DNA of 64,000 bases. It comes from Winogradskyella wandonensis. GTDB lineage: Bacteria > Bacteroidota > Bacteroidia > Flavobacteriales > Flavobacteriaceae. Shown one piece after another: positions 43,529 to 51,331 of the stretch. The DNA is taken from assembly GCF_004346845.1 (NCBI RefSeq), contig NZ_SMGI01000002.1, positions 682,001 to 746,000 of the forward strand, written 5' to 3'. Numbering within the stretch: the stretch's first letter is position 1; every line of letters begins with the position of its first letter. Position numbers and translations under genes: made by a program. The notes under the pieces were generated by a model. It was not told the origin of the DNA. It was given only the letters and a program-made list of their open reading frames with translations, and made no database searches.

Positions 43529-44461
43529 ATGCCTCCTTATTATTTATTTCCTTTTATATTTCTGGGAATTATCATTGCCTTAGGAACGTTTTTTACTGTT
43601 AAACAACAAAGCGCCGCTATCGTAGAACGATTTGGAAAATTTCAAAGTATCCGTCAATCGGGATTACACTTAAAAATTCCATTAGTAGACCGTATTGCAG
43701 GTCGTTTAAGCTTAAAAATTCAACAGTTAGATGTTATTATAGAAACCAAAACGCTAGATGATGTATTTGTACGCTTAAAGGTTTCTGTACAATACAAAGT
43801 CATTAGAGATAAAGTATACGACGCGTTTTATAAACTCGATTATCCACATGATCAAATTACATCTTATGTTTTTGATGTGGTTCGTGCCGAAGTTCCAAAA
43901 ATGAAACTAGACGATGTTTTTGTTAGAAAGGATGATATTGCCATAGCCGTAAAAGCTGAATTAAATGATGCTATGATGGAATATGGTTATGACATTATTA
44001 AAACCTTAGTTACAGATATTGACCCAGACGCACAAGTAAAAGCAGCGATGAACCGAATTAATGCCTCTGAGCGCGAGAAGATTGCTGCCCAGTTTGAAGG
44101 TGATGCTGCGCGTATTTTAATTGTGGAAAAAGCAAAAGCTGAGGCTGAAAGTAAGCGTCTTCAAGGTCAGGGTATTGCCGACCAAAGACGTGAAATTGCT
44201 CGCGGTTTAGAAGAATCTGTAGAGGTGCTTAACCGTGTTGGGATTAACTCTCAAGAAGCGTCTGCACTTATCGTAGTGACACAGCATTACGACACACTAC
44301 AATCGCTCGGCGAAGAAACCAATAGCAACCTTATTCTTTTACCAAATGCGCCACAAGCTGGTAGCAACATGCTTAACGATATGGTGGCTAGTTTTGCAGC
44401 AAGCAACCAAATTGGTGAGGCGATGAAAAAAGCAGATGCTAATAAGAAAAAAGATGCTTAA
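43529..44461 (+). CDS. SPFH domain (stomatin/prohibitin-like) membrane protein
   Basis: This is a 310-residue protein with one amino-terminal membrane helix (about 3-20), then a prohibitin-homology domain: AAIVERFGKFQSIRQSGLHL, RLSLKIQQLDVIIETKT, a D-D-V-F-V-R-L-K strand and YDIIKTLVTDIDPD. A long alanine/glutamate-rich coiled coil (about 185-240) follows. Such proteins form ring-shaped scaffolds at the inner membrane and often regulate proteases. The usual NfeD partner is not beside it. Confidence 0.92.
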   Translation: MPPYYLFPFIFLGIIIALGTFFTVKQQSAAIVERFGKFQSIRQSGLHLKIPLVDRIAGRLSLKIQQLDVIIETKTLDDVFVRLKVSVQYKVIRDKVYDAFYKLDYPHDQITSYVFDVVRAEVPKMKLDDVFVRKDDIAIAVKAELNDAMMEYGYDIIKTLVTDIDPDAQVKAAMNRINASEREKIAAQFEGDAARILIVEKAKAEAESKRLQGQGIADQRREIARGLEESVEVLNRVGINSQEASALIVVTQHYDTLQSLGEETNSNLILLPNAPQAGSNMLNDMVASFAASNQIGEAMKKADANKKKDA

Positions 44462-44471
44462 AGGATTTTTC

Positions 44472-44532
44472 TGACATTTCAAGCGTTAGTCGAGAAATAA
44501 TTGAGACATCTCGACTGACGCTCGATGTGACA
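44472..44532. repeat. Dispersed hairpin repeat (TCGAGCG core)
   Basis: CAAGCGTTAGTCGAGA on the left pairs with TCTCGACTGACGCTCG on the right with two mismatches; the right flank reads, on the minus strand, TGTCACATCGAGCGTC. The same sequence, slightly altered, is found at 51431-51533. Confidence 0.75.
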
Positions 44533-44562
44533 CTGATTTATTCAATTGTCTGCTTTAATTGG

Positions 44563-45054
44563 TTAATTCCAACCACAAAGAATGGCTCCCATCACAGCTA
44601 GGGTCACAATCCAATAGCCCGCATTAACAAAAATGTATTTTGCACTTTTACGCTCAAATAAGGCTATTGTACCAATGATGGGTAATGCACCAAAAATTCC
44701 AAAGATAGTTCCATGTAAAGCGCCGTGCTTAAATGTTCTAAAATCTGTACCGTAATCTGCCATAAAGGCTTCGAAAGATGGTTTTGCAATTGTTGGGTCT
44801 CCGCCTACCATGCCTATGGCGCCCCATTGATGGTTTGTAAACTGCATTAAAAGGGTTGCTAATAATGCCGAAAACAGTAATGCTAAGCCAAAAATAATAG
44901 CCATATTTCCACTTTTCATTCGTTCTTCTGTCATTCCAGATGCACGCATCCAAACATTTCCAAAACCGATTTTTGGGTTGTACCAAATAGAGCCAATAAG
45001 TAAAGCTGCTACTGCCGCTACAGGAATGGCAATAGGATTAATAGGTAATTCCAT
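44563..45054 (-). CDS. DUF1761 family membrane protein
   Basis: The 163-residue product has four hydrophobic helices (about 6-24, 52-72, 107-128 and 139-158). The segment LLIGSIWYNPKIGFGNVWM and the end WIVTLAVMGAILCGWN are typical of DUF1761 proteins. The function is unknown. It stands as a single gene between two repeat/terminator elements. Confidence 0.85.
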   Translation of the reverse strand: MELPINPIAIPVAAVAALLIGSIWYNPKIGFGNVWMRASGMTEERMKSGNMAIIFGLALLFSALLATLLMQFTNHQWGAIGMVGGDPTIAKPSFEAFMADYGTDFRTFKHGALHGTIFGIFGALPIIGTIALFERKSAKYIFVNAGYWIVTLAVMGAILCGWN

Positions 45055-45093
45055 GATTGTTTGATTTTTTTAGTTAGTAATGAATTAAAAGTA

Positions 45094-45126
45094 CAAAAAA
45101 ACCCCTAAGTGATGCGCTTAGAGGTT
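45094..45126 (-). terminator. Terminator of glnS
   Basis: AACCTCTAAG and CTTAGGGGTT form a 10-bp stem with one mismatch on the minus strand, with a seven-base loop, then seven T residues. It starts 24 bases after the glnS stop. Confidence 0.85.
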
Positions 45127-45149
45127 TTTCTCAATGGGTTAATTAATAA

Positions 45150-47153
45150 TTAAAGTGCTTGTGCTTCTTTAACTAATAATTCATTTTTATCTTCTAATGC
45201 TTTTTCGATAAAATCCTTAACTGCTTCCGTTCTTTCTTGTCCATTTTTAAGCAGCACGCTTAATGATAAAGCTACCGCAATACGTGTACCCACTTTTTTT
45301 ACAGCTGTACCAAAAAGAGGCTCTAATTCTTCGTAAGTCACATCTTTAGCAAGTTCTAGAATTTCGGCTCTAGTTTTTAGTTGTTTTTCTTCTGGTAAGT
45401 TTGTGTATTTCTTTCCTAATTGTTGAATAACACTTATTGCAGGTCGTGCTTGTTGTTGTGGTTTATTTTGATTCTGGCTCTGTTGTGGCTTAGGTTTTTG
45501 CTTAGCCCAACTATCACGTAAACCAACCGTTTTATTAAACACTAAAGCATCTAGTTGAGAATCATTATCTACATTGAAATATCCTAAACGCTGAAATTGA
45601 AACTGCTCACCAATATTTGCTTCAGCTAAACTTGGTTCTAGATATCCTGTTTTTACTCTTAACGAGTTTGGATTTAGAAATGCCATAAAGTCTTTATCTT
45701 TATGACCGTCTGGAGACTCGTCCATAAACAAACGGTCGTATTCTCTTACCTCTGCAGTAATGGCGTGTTTAACGGATACCCAATGTAAGGTTCCTTTTAC
45801 TTTCTTTTCAGTGTCTGTTGAATAGGTACAGTGTATTTCTGTGATGTGTCCTTGTGCATCTTTTACAACATCATTTGCTTGAATAATATATGCACTTTTC
45901 AAGCGGACTTCACCTCCCAATTTTAATCTAAAAAATTTATTGCTAGCCTCTTCTTTAAAGTCTTCTTTTTCAATATATATTTCTCTTGAAAAAGGAATTT
46001 TTCGATAACCTGCTGAGGCGTCCTCGGGATTATTTTCAGTCTCCAACCATTCTTCTTTTCCTTCTGGATAATTAGTAATTACAACTTTAACCGGATTTAA
46101 AACCGCCATGACGCGATTGGCTGTTTTGTTTAAGTCTTCACGTACGCAAAATTCTAAAAGCGAAACATCAATAACATTTTCGCGTTTAGCTACACCTACT
46201 TTCTCTATAAACTGACGAATAGAATTTGGCGTGTAACCTCGGCGACGCAATCCTGAAATGGTTGGCATGCGTGGGTCGTCCCAACCACTTACAATACCTT
46301 CTTCGACCAAGCGCAATAATTTACGCTTGCTCATTATGGTATAACTAAGGTTTAAACGGGCAAATTCTCGCTGTTTTGGCAGCATTGGCAATTCATCCTT
46401 TGCATATTCGTAAACATGTGCTTTAAACCAATCGTAAAGCTTTCTGTGGGGTTTAAATTCCAATGAGCATAACGAGTGTGAAATCTGCTCTATGTAATCG
46501 CTTTCGCCATGTGTCCAATCGTACATTGGATAGATACACCACTTATCACCCGTTCGGTGATGATGAGAAAATAAAATACGATACATAATTGGGTCGCGCA
46601 TTAACATGTTAGGGTCTTCCATATCAATCTTAGCGCGTAACACATGATCACCTTGTTTAAATTTACCCTCTTTCATGCCTTGAAATAGTTCCAAGTTTTC
46701 TTCAACCGTTCTGTCTCTGTAAGGCGAATTAGTACCGACTTGTGTTGGCGTTCCTTTTTGCTCTGCCATGGCCTCAGAAGATTGCGAATCTACATAAGCC
46801 TTACCATCTTTTATCATTAGGACTGCCCAATCGTATAATTTTTGAAAGTAATCCGAAGAATACAATTCGTTTTCCCATTGGTATCCGAGCCAAGCGATAT
46901 CACGCTTAATAGCGTCTACGTATTCTTGTTCTTCCTTAGCTGGATTAGTATCATCGAAACGCAAATTTACAGGCGCATTATACTTTTCGCCCAAACCAAA
47001 ACTAATCCCTATTGCCTTGGTGTGTCCAATATGTAAGTAACCGTTTGGCTCTGGCGGAAAACGAAAACGTAGATTGTCCTGTGGCAAACCGTTTGCTAAA
47101 TCTTCTTCTATAATGTGCTCTATAAAATTGAGCGATTTTATTTCTTCTGACAT
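45150..47153 (-). CDS. glnS: Glutaminyl-tRNA synthetase with C-terminal extension
   Basis: It charges tRNA-Gln directly. Class I signatures are PPEPNGYLHIGHTKA near residue 35 and IMSKRKLLRLV near 272, with the two-domain anticodon-binding beta barrel after residue 340. The catalytic body ends around 555; a glutamine/proline linker (about 557-580, KPKPQQSQNQNK) leads to an extra helical domain of about 90 residues up to residue 667. The Escherichia coli enzyme lacks this extension. Some GlnRS carry a YqeY domain, but the visible tail is shorter and not clearly YqeY. Confidence 0.96.
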   Translation of the reverse strand: MSEEIKSLNFIEHIIEEDLANGLPQDNLRFRFPPEPNGYLHIGHTKAIGISFGLGEKYNAPVNLRFDDTNPAKEEQEYVDAIKRDIAWLGYQWENELYSSDYFQKLYDWAVLMIKDGKAYVDSQSSEAMAEQKGTPTQVGTNSPYRDRTVEENLELFQGMKEGKFKQGDHVLRAKIDMEDPNMLMRDPIMYRILFSHHHRTGDKWCIYPMYDWTHGESDYIEQISHSLCSLEFKPHRKLYDWFKAHVYEYAKDELPMLPKQREFARLNLSYTIMSKRKLLRLVEEGIVSGWDDPRMPTISGLRRRGYTPNSIRQFIEKVGVAKRENVIDVSLLEFCVREDLNKTANRVMAVLNPVKVVITNYPEGKEEWLETENNPEDASAGYRKIPFSREIYIEKEDFKEEASNKFFRLKLGGEVRLKSAYIIQANDVVKDAQGHITEIHCTYSTDTEKKVKGTLHWVSVKHAITAEVREYDRLFMDESPDGHKDKDFMAFLNPNSLRVKTGYLEPSLAEANIGEQFQFQRLGYFNVDNDSQLDALVFNKTVGLRDSWAKQKPKPQQSQNQNKPQQQARPAISVIQQLGKKYTNLPEEKQLKTRAEILELAKDVTYEELEPLFGTAVKKVGTRIAVALSLSVLLKNGQERTEAVKDFIEKALEDKNELLVKEAQAL

Positions 47154-47311
47154 TCTTTTTGGTGTTAGCTTTTAGCTATTAGCTGTTGGGTAAAAACCGC
47201 TTCTTACAGCAACATAGTTAAACATCATTGTTTTGGCAACAAAATTAAACAAAATTGTAACAAAAAGGCTTTAATTTACACCTATAGAACAAACTATAAA
47301 ATCTAATAAAA

Positions 47312-47512
47312 ATGGGGTATAAATGTCCAAAATGTGATAATACAACTTACGATGTTGACGAAATGAGAGCAACCGGAGGAACACTTTCAAAAATATTTGA
47401 TGTGCAGAACAAGAAATTTACATCAATTACATGTAAAAAATGCTCTTACACCGAATTTTTCAAGGCTAAAACAAGTGCTTTAAGCAATATTTTTGATTTG
47501 TTTACGAATTAA
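47312..47512 (+). CDS. Small zinc ribbon protein
   Basis: The 66-residue protein has four cysteines in two pairs, CPKCDN near the start and CKKCSYTEFF near residue 45, with a loop containing ATGGTLSKIFDVQNKKF between. This matches the nucleic-acid-binding zinc ribbon family found in many bacteria, of unknown function. It is not clearly in an operon; folB follows 54 bases later but has its own promoter. Confidence 0.85.
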   Translation: MGYKCPKCDNTTYDVDEMRATGGTLSKIFDVQNKKFTSITCKKCSYTEFFKAKTSALSNIFDLFTN

Positions 47513-47554
47513 ACTTCAATGATTTTTCGCCTGCGTTCGGTGTGATAGATTAAT

Positions 47555-47562
47555 TATCTTTG
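47555..47562 (+). promoter_or_regulatory. -7 box immediately ahead of folB
   Basis: TATCTTTG ends four bases before the folB ATG, the same spacing as in holB. No clear TTG element is seen at the expected distance. A leaderless transcript is likely if this box is used. Confidence 0.5.
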
Positions 47563-47566
47563 TTGT

Positions 47567-47932
47567 ATGGGAATAATAAAAGTTGAAAATATCCGTGTGT
47601 TTGCATATCACGGCTGTTTATCTGAAGAAACTAAAATTGGTAGTGAGTATCGTGTGGATTTAAAGGTAAAGGCAAATTTGAAAACCTCAGCTAATACTGA
47701 TGAATTAAAGGATACTGTTGACTATGTGTTCTTAAATAAAGTCGTTCGTGAGGAGATGGCTCAACCCTCTAAACTACTAGAAACTGTTGCAAAGCGCATC
47801 CTGAATAGGATTTTTAAAGAAGATCGTATGGTAAGTAAAGCTACCGTCAGTGTTAGTAAAATAAATCCTCCTATTGGTGGTGATGTAGAGATGGTAACTA
47901 TAAAAATGAGCGAAAAACGTAAAAAACAGTAA
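47567..47932 (+). CDS. folB: Dihydroneopterin aldolase
   Basis: It makes 6-hydroxymethyl-dihydropterin in folate synthesis. The 121-residue protein has the expected VRVFAYHGCLSEE-type opening (seen as IRVFAYHGCLSEETKIG), the DTVDYVFLNKVV segment with the conserved tyrosine, and the ending VSVSKINPPIGGDVEMVTI with the catalytic-region Lys. Family length is about 120. tRNA-Cys follows 27 bases after the stop. Confidence 0.93.
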   Translation: MGIIKVENIRVFAYHGCLSEETKIGSEYRVDLKVKANLKTSANTDELKDTVDYVFLNKVVREEMAQPSKLLETVAKRILNRIFKEDRMVSKATVSVSKINPPIGGDVEMVTIKMSEKRKKQ

Positions 47933-47959
47933 ATATTTTTATATTTGCTGTCCCATTAG

Positions 47960-48030
47960 GGTGTCGTGGCCGAGTGGCTAGGCAGTGGTCTGCAACACCA
48001 TCTACAGCGGTTCGAATCCGCTCGACACCT
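47960..48030 (+). tRNA. tRNA-Cys (anticodon GCA)
   Basis: The 71-nt gene folds as a full cloverleaf. The acceptor stem is GGTGTCG / CGACACC; the D arm is closed by GCC / GGC; the anticodon stem GTGGT / ACCAT (one G-T pair) holds the loop CTGCAAC with anticodon GCA; the T arm AGCGG / CCGCT holds TTCGAAT. The unpaired base 73 is T, as is standard for cysteine tRNA. No CCA is encoded. Confidence 0.97.
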
Positions 48031-48045
48031 CTTCATATTTTAAAG

Positions 48046-48071
48046 CCCTTGATTTTATCAAGGGTTTTTTT
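48046..48071 (+). terminator. Terminator after tRNA-Cys
   Basis: CCCTTGAT / ATCAAGGG forms a perfect 8-bp stem with a TTT loop and is followed by seven T residues, 15 bases after the tRNA 3' end. Confidence 0.92.
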
Positions 48072-48109
48072 GTACTTTAAATTTTGAGAGAATTTAGATT
48101 AAGATTGAC

Positions 48110-48147
48110 GCGGTTCTCCCGACGTGTCGGGACGCTCGACACCTCTT
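48110..48147 (+). repeat. Decayed copy of the tRNA-Cys 3' end with an inserted palindrome
   Basis: GCGGTTC (48110-48116) and CGCTCGACACCTCTT (48133-48147) repeat exactly the T-arm and acceptor end of the tRNA-Cys gene (48007-48013 and 48019-48033). Between them the tRNA loop bases are replaced by TCCCGAC-GT-GTCGGGA (48117-48132), a perfect 7-bp inverted repeat. Confidence 0.8.
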
Positions 48148-48187
48148 TAAACCTTCAACGTAAGATGGGGTTTATTTCTAATTTTTA

Positions 48188-48206
48188 GACTTCGACAAGC
48201 TCAGTC
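48188..48206. repeat. GACTTCGACAAGCTCAGTC repeat
   Basis: This 19-base sequence has GACT / AGTC ends and the TTCGACAAGCTCAG core that I recognise as a frequent intergenic repeat of flavobacteria. It lies about 110 bases downstream of the VOC operon's last stop codon. Confidence 0.45.
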
Positions 48207-48313
48207 CAAGTAAAAATTAATTAAAGCTCTTTCCATTTATAGCGGTTTTGTGAATCTCTAAGTGTCGTAACAGGGCAAACGAAACCTCTTCTTGTTTTAA
48301 TTGAAGTTTATAG

Positions 48314-48679
48314 CTAATAGTTAAATACTCCAAAGTGCCATAATATTCCGCTAGGGTCATGTAAAAAGACCTCATTCCCCCAGTCGTTATATACAATGTT
48401 AGATAACCTAACGTTATCGTATTTTTCAGTTAATCTTAAATTACTTATAGTTTCAAACGTGTTGTCTAGATTCTCTACTTCTAAGAAAATCATAGAATTA
48501 TCAATCCAGTCTTTTACATAGGCATCTTGCAAATAGAATCCGAATTCTCCTAATCTAAAATAAGACATCTTATTTGAAATAATAATCTCAGTAAACCCTA
48601 AATCATTATAAAAATTCCGTGATACATCATAATCCTTCGCTCCGATAAAAGCTCTGATTGATTTTCCCTTTATTGTCAT
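48314..48679 (-). CDS. VOC family (glyoxalase/dioxygenase-fold) protein
   Basis: It is a 121-residue single vicinal-oxygen-chelate domain, with FIGAKDYDVSRNFYNDLGF at the start and FLHDPSGILWHFG at the end; the latter is the usual position of metal-binding residues. Similar proteins give resistance to bleomycin or fosfomycin or have metabolic roles. Here it is the last gene of the overlapping ECF-sigma operon, so it may belong to that stress response. Substrate is unknown. Confidence 0.8.
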   Translation of the reverse strand: MTIKGKSIRAFIGAKDYDVSRNFYNDLGFTEIIISNKMSYFRLGEFGFYLQDAYVKDWIDNSMIFLEVENLDNTFETISNLRLTEKYDNVRLSNIVYNDWGNEVFLHDPSGILWHFGVFNY

Positions 48680-49230
48680 TTCTTTTGTTTTAGTTCTTGT
48701 AAAAAACGATTTTCTTTCAAAATACTCTTTATAATGATATAAAGTATCACAAGAAGAGAAACAATTCCTGAAACTAAAATATAAGTGTAAAATCCGTTTG
48801 AAAATTCTACTTTAAAAAAGGGTAAAAGTTTTATAAAACCATACACATAGGCAATAAAGCATAGCGGTGTAATGATATAGTTAATTGTTAATCTATCCTT
48901 GTAATGCTTTTTTAGGTAATCCTGATAGGTTTTACTATCTAACGAGACTAATTGATTATCTTTTCGGAAAAGTGTAAACATTTCAAGGATAATTCTAAAG
49001 AAAAGGCTGGAAATCATAAGGGTTAATCCCAATGCAAAGTCGTTCCATTGATTGGTTTTGGTATAAATAGTAAAAGCTATTAAAACAACAACCGTTGTTG
49101 CCATAATGGCCAAACTTAATATTTGACCTTTACGTTGGTTTTTTGCTATTTTTATAAGTTTACTAGGGCTATCTATTTGTAAACTATCGTTTTGCTTGTT
49201 CCATATTGTATTTAGGTTATCATTTTCCAT
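48676..49230 (-). CDS. Polytopic membrane protein, candidate anti-sigma factor
   Basis: The 184-residue protein has a short cytoplasmic amino tail (NLNTIWNKQNDSL) and four membrane helices at about 36-57, 65-85, 116-137 and 146-168. The amino motif, a tryptophan in a N-x-x-W-x-x-Q setting, is common in Bacteroidota proteins encoded right after ECF sigma factors. It overlaps the sigma gene by 11 bases and the VOC gene by four. I propose it holds the sigma factor at the membrane; it has no recognised anti-sigma zinc motif. Confidence 0.68.
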   Translation of the reverse strand: MENDNLNTIWNKQNDSLQIDSPSKLIKIAKNQRKGQILSLAIMATTVVVLIAFTIYTKTNQWNDFALGLTLMISSLFFRIILEMFTLFRKDNQLVSLDSKTYQDYLKKHYKDRLTINYIITPLCFIAYVYGFIKLLPFFKVEFSNGFYTYILVSGIVSLLVILYIIIKSILKENRFLQELKQKK

Positions 49231-49711
49231 TTGTCATACATTTTAAAAGTGCTTTTCGTATTCGGCTTAATCGAGTTCTTATGGCATTGTGCGCAAGACC
49301 TACTGTTTCTGCTATAGTTGCTTGGGGTATATCTTCTAACTCTAATAAAATAAGCGCTTTATTTTGTTCTGTTAGTTGATTGATGCAACCATATAATTTG
49401 TTGATATCCTTATTCTGATTGTCTTGATGTTCTTCTTCAATTTGGTCAGGGATATTGTTTTCTTTAAGTGAGATTGTTTTTTTTGGCTTTCGTAAATCTC
49501 CTAAACAGACATTTACAGCTATTCTATATATCCAAGTGCTCACAGAAGATTCCTTATTAAATGACTTTCTATGATTCCAAACCTTAATAAAGGTTTCTTG
49601 CAACCACTCTTTTGATAAATCTTCGTCACCTTGTGCGTATCCTAGACATAACCTGAATATTTTAGAGGCGTGCGCATTATATATTTCAGTAAAGTCTTTC
49701 TCTGTAATCAT
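49220..49711 (-). CDS. ECF-type RNA polymerase sigma factor
   Basis: This is a 163-residue sigma-70 family factor with region 2 (IFRLCLGYAQGDEDLSKEWL, then an E-T-F-I-K-V-W run and TWIYRIAVNVCLGDLRK) and region 4 (a helix-turn-helix with DIPQATIAETVGLAHNAIRT). It is predicted to direct polymerase to a stress or envelope regulon. It shares ATGA with the stop of the hydrolase gene before it and overlaps the membrane protein after it, so the four genes form one transcript. Such factors usually recognise their own promoter; none was identified. Confidence 0.93.
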   Translation of the reverse strand: MITEKDFTEIYNAHASKIFRLCLGYAQGDEDLSKEWLQETFIKVWNHRKSFNKESSVSTWIYRIAVNVCLGDLRKPKKTISLKENNIPDQIEEEHQDNQNKDINKLYGCINQLTEQNKALILLELEDIPQATIAETVGLAHNAIRTRLSRIRKALLKCMTNGK

Positions 49712-50559
49712 TTAGTTAACGATAAGCTTTTATTTATGTGTTGTAAAAACCATTCTGGCTGGTCAAACATGATGAAATGTGCTGAATTTTCTGCAACGAT
49801 TAAATCGTAAGCTTTAAGATTGGCATACTGACTCTTGTAATTCTCTAGAGCTGTATCTTTTCCGAAAGGTTGCTCTGCGGCTAGAATGGTTACAGGTATT
49901 TTAATGCTTTTTAAATGTTCTCTAACATCTAATTTAAGATAATCTGTATATCCATACACGTAGGTTTTACGGTCTGTTTCTAAAATCCAATGCTTTATCT
50001 GCTCTTGATCCTTAGGGTTTAGACTCATTCCTTTAGACATTCCATCAGCCAATTTGCTAAAATCGTCCTTACTCATCGCTAATTGTTGATTATTAAAAGG
50101 GCTGTCGTACGCTAAATTATTTGGGTTGAAGTTAGGAAACATAAGTGCCCCAGCAGCTGGTAAAGCATCTACTAAAATAAGCTTGGATAGATTTAAACTT
50201 TCTCTGCTCGCTAGCCAAATGGCTACTGTTCCTCCCAAATTATGCCCTATTATTAATAGGTTTTCAAGTTTATTGGATGTTATATAATCTTCTAATGCTT
50301 CATTTATCTTTGGTAGCCAAGGAAATTTAATCGGCGGCTTACCTCCAAAACCAGCTAATGTAACAATATGGCATTCGTAGTCTTTTTTTAAACGGTTTAC
50401 TGTGTTAGTCCAGCTATCTCCTGGTACTGTAAATCCAGGGATTAATAGTATGGGTTGACCTTGTCCTATGACTTCGACATGAATAGGTTTTGGTGTTTCT
50501 TGTGCTTCTGTAATAAAAAAGAATAATAGGCTAATAATTGCAAGGGTGATGTTTTTCAT
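49708..50559 (-). CDS. Secreted alpha/beta hydrolase-fold protein with Asn at the nucleophile position
   Basis: The 283-residue product has a signal peptide (about 1-19), the oxyanion strand ILLIPGFTVPGDSW, the nucleophile elbow LLIIGHNLGGTVAIW and a late histidine in ENSAHFIMFDQPEW. The elbow normally reads GxSxG; here the serine is Asn (codon AAT, read directly). The histidine and an acidic residue (likely in LILVDALPAA or ILAAEQPFG) remain. It may be an inactive relative, or use a different chemistry. It opens the ECF-sigma operon. Confidence 0.88.
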   Translation of the reverse strand: MKNITLAIISLLFFFITEAQETPKPIHVEVIGQGQPILLIPGFTVPGDSWTNTVNRLKKDYECHIVTLAGFGGKPPIKFPWLPKINEALEDYITSNKLENLLIIGHNLGGTVAIWLASRESLNLSKLILVDALPAAGALMFPNFNPNNLAYDSPFNNQQLAMSKDDFSKLADGMSKGMSLNPKDQEQIKHWILETDRKTYVYGYTDYLKLDVREHLKSIKIPVTILAAEQPFGKDTALENYKSQYANLKAYDLIVAENSAHFIMFDQPEWFLQHINKSLSLTK

Positions 50560-50625
50560 GATTTTTAAATTTTCTGATTTTCACTTTAGATGCAGAAATC
50601 AAAAAATGTTACATCACTTTAAAAA

Positions 50626-51312
50626 TTAATCCGTTCCTACAGGATTAATTTTCTCTATTTGTTCTTTACCTTTTTCGTAAATATCAGGAAATAGGCCTTG
50701 TGTTAATAATAAAACTCCAAAACCTAAAATTACTAAAGCTACTATCTTTTTTGTTTTAAAGATACGGCGTGGTGTGAGTTTTGTTCGGAGTCGTTTTGCT
50801 GCAGCAATTTTAAATAAATCTACTACGAAATAAGAAACCAACATGGTTGATATAAAAATTAAAGTACCATTTTCGTGTGTAGTTAAAGAAGTACCAATAA
50901 CTATAAAACCAAGCCATCCTAAGAGTACTCCTATATTTATAAAGTTGAGTAAAAATCCTTTAACGAAAAGTTTTCCGTAGCCTTTCTTTATTTCTACTTT
51001 GTGATATTCTCTTACAATAGACCTAAATGATTTGGAGGTTTTAATGAAAGAAATAACACCATATGCGATGAGTAAAACGCCTCCAAAAATTAAAAAACTA
51101 GGGTCGTCTTTAACTTTTTCGACGAGTTTATTAGTACTAAAAAATGCAACTATTATAAAAACAACATCAGCGAGAATAACGCCTAAATCAAAAATCAAGG
51201 CACTTTTAAATCCTTTGGTTGCACTAGTTTCTAAGAGTACAAAAAAAACTGGACCAATAGTAAAGGCTAGAATTATCCCAAAGGGAATTGCTGTTAATAT
51301 ATCGTCGAACAT
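50626..51312 (-). CDS. LysE family transporter
   Basis: The 228-residue product has about six hydrophobic helices. The amino end IPFGIILAFTIGPVFFVLLE and the following S-A-T-K-G-F-K-S-A-L run are typical of the LysE/RhtB amino-acid exporter superfamily, and the second half repeats the layout with a G-W-L-G-F-I-V motif. Export of amino acids or related metabolites is expected, but the substrate cannot be read. A 20-bp inverted repeat overlaps its start codon. Confidence 0.87.
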   Translation of the reverse strand: MFDDILTAIPFGIILAFTIGPVFFVLLETSATKGFKSALIFDLGVILADVVFIIVAFFSTNKLVEKVKDDPSFLIFGGVLLIAYGVISFIKTSKSFRSIVREYHKVEIKKGYGKLFVKGFLLNFINIGVLLGWLGFIVIGTSLTTHENGTLIFISTMLVSYFVVDLFKIAAAKRLRTKLTPRRIFKTKKIVALVILGFGVLLLTQGLFPDIYEKGKEQIEKINPVGTD

Positions 51313-51331
51313 GTAAACATGATGGTTTACA
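51312..51331. promoter_or_regulatory. Inverted repeat overlapping the LysE-family start
   Basis: TGTAAAC-ATGATG-GTTTACA is a perfect 7-bp inverted repeat; its left edge reaches the start codon (51312-51310 on the minus strand). A TACATTTG box at 51339-51332 directly borders it. It could be a repressor site or an mRNA hairpin. Confidence 0.45.

Noticed and set aside
45150-45480. YqeY fusion on GlnRS
   Set aside because: The extra tail is shorter than YqeY (about 90 versus 150 residues) and shows no YqeY motif by eye, so it is reported only as an extension.
48073-48313. Short coding gene between tRNA-Cys and the VOC gene
   Set aside because: Only repeats and stop-rich sequence were seen; no frame with a plausible start and composition.
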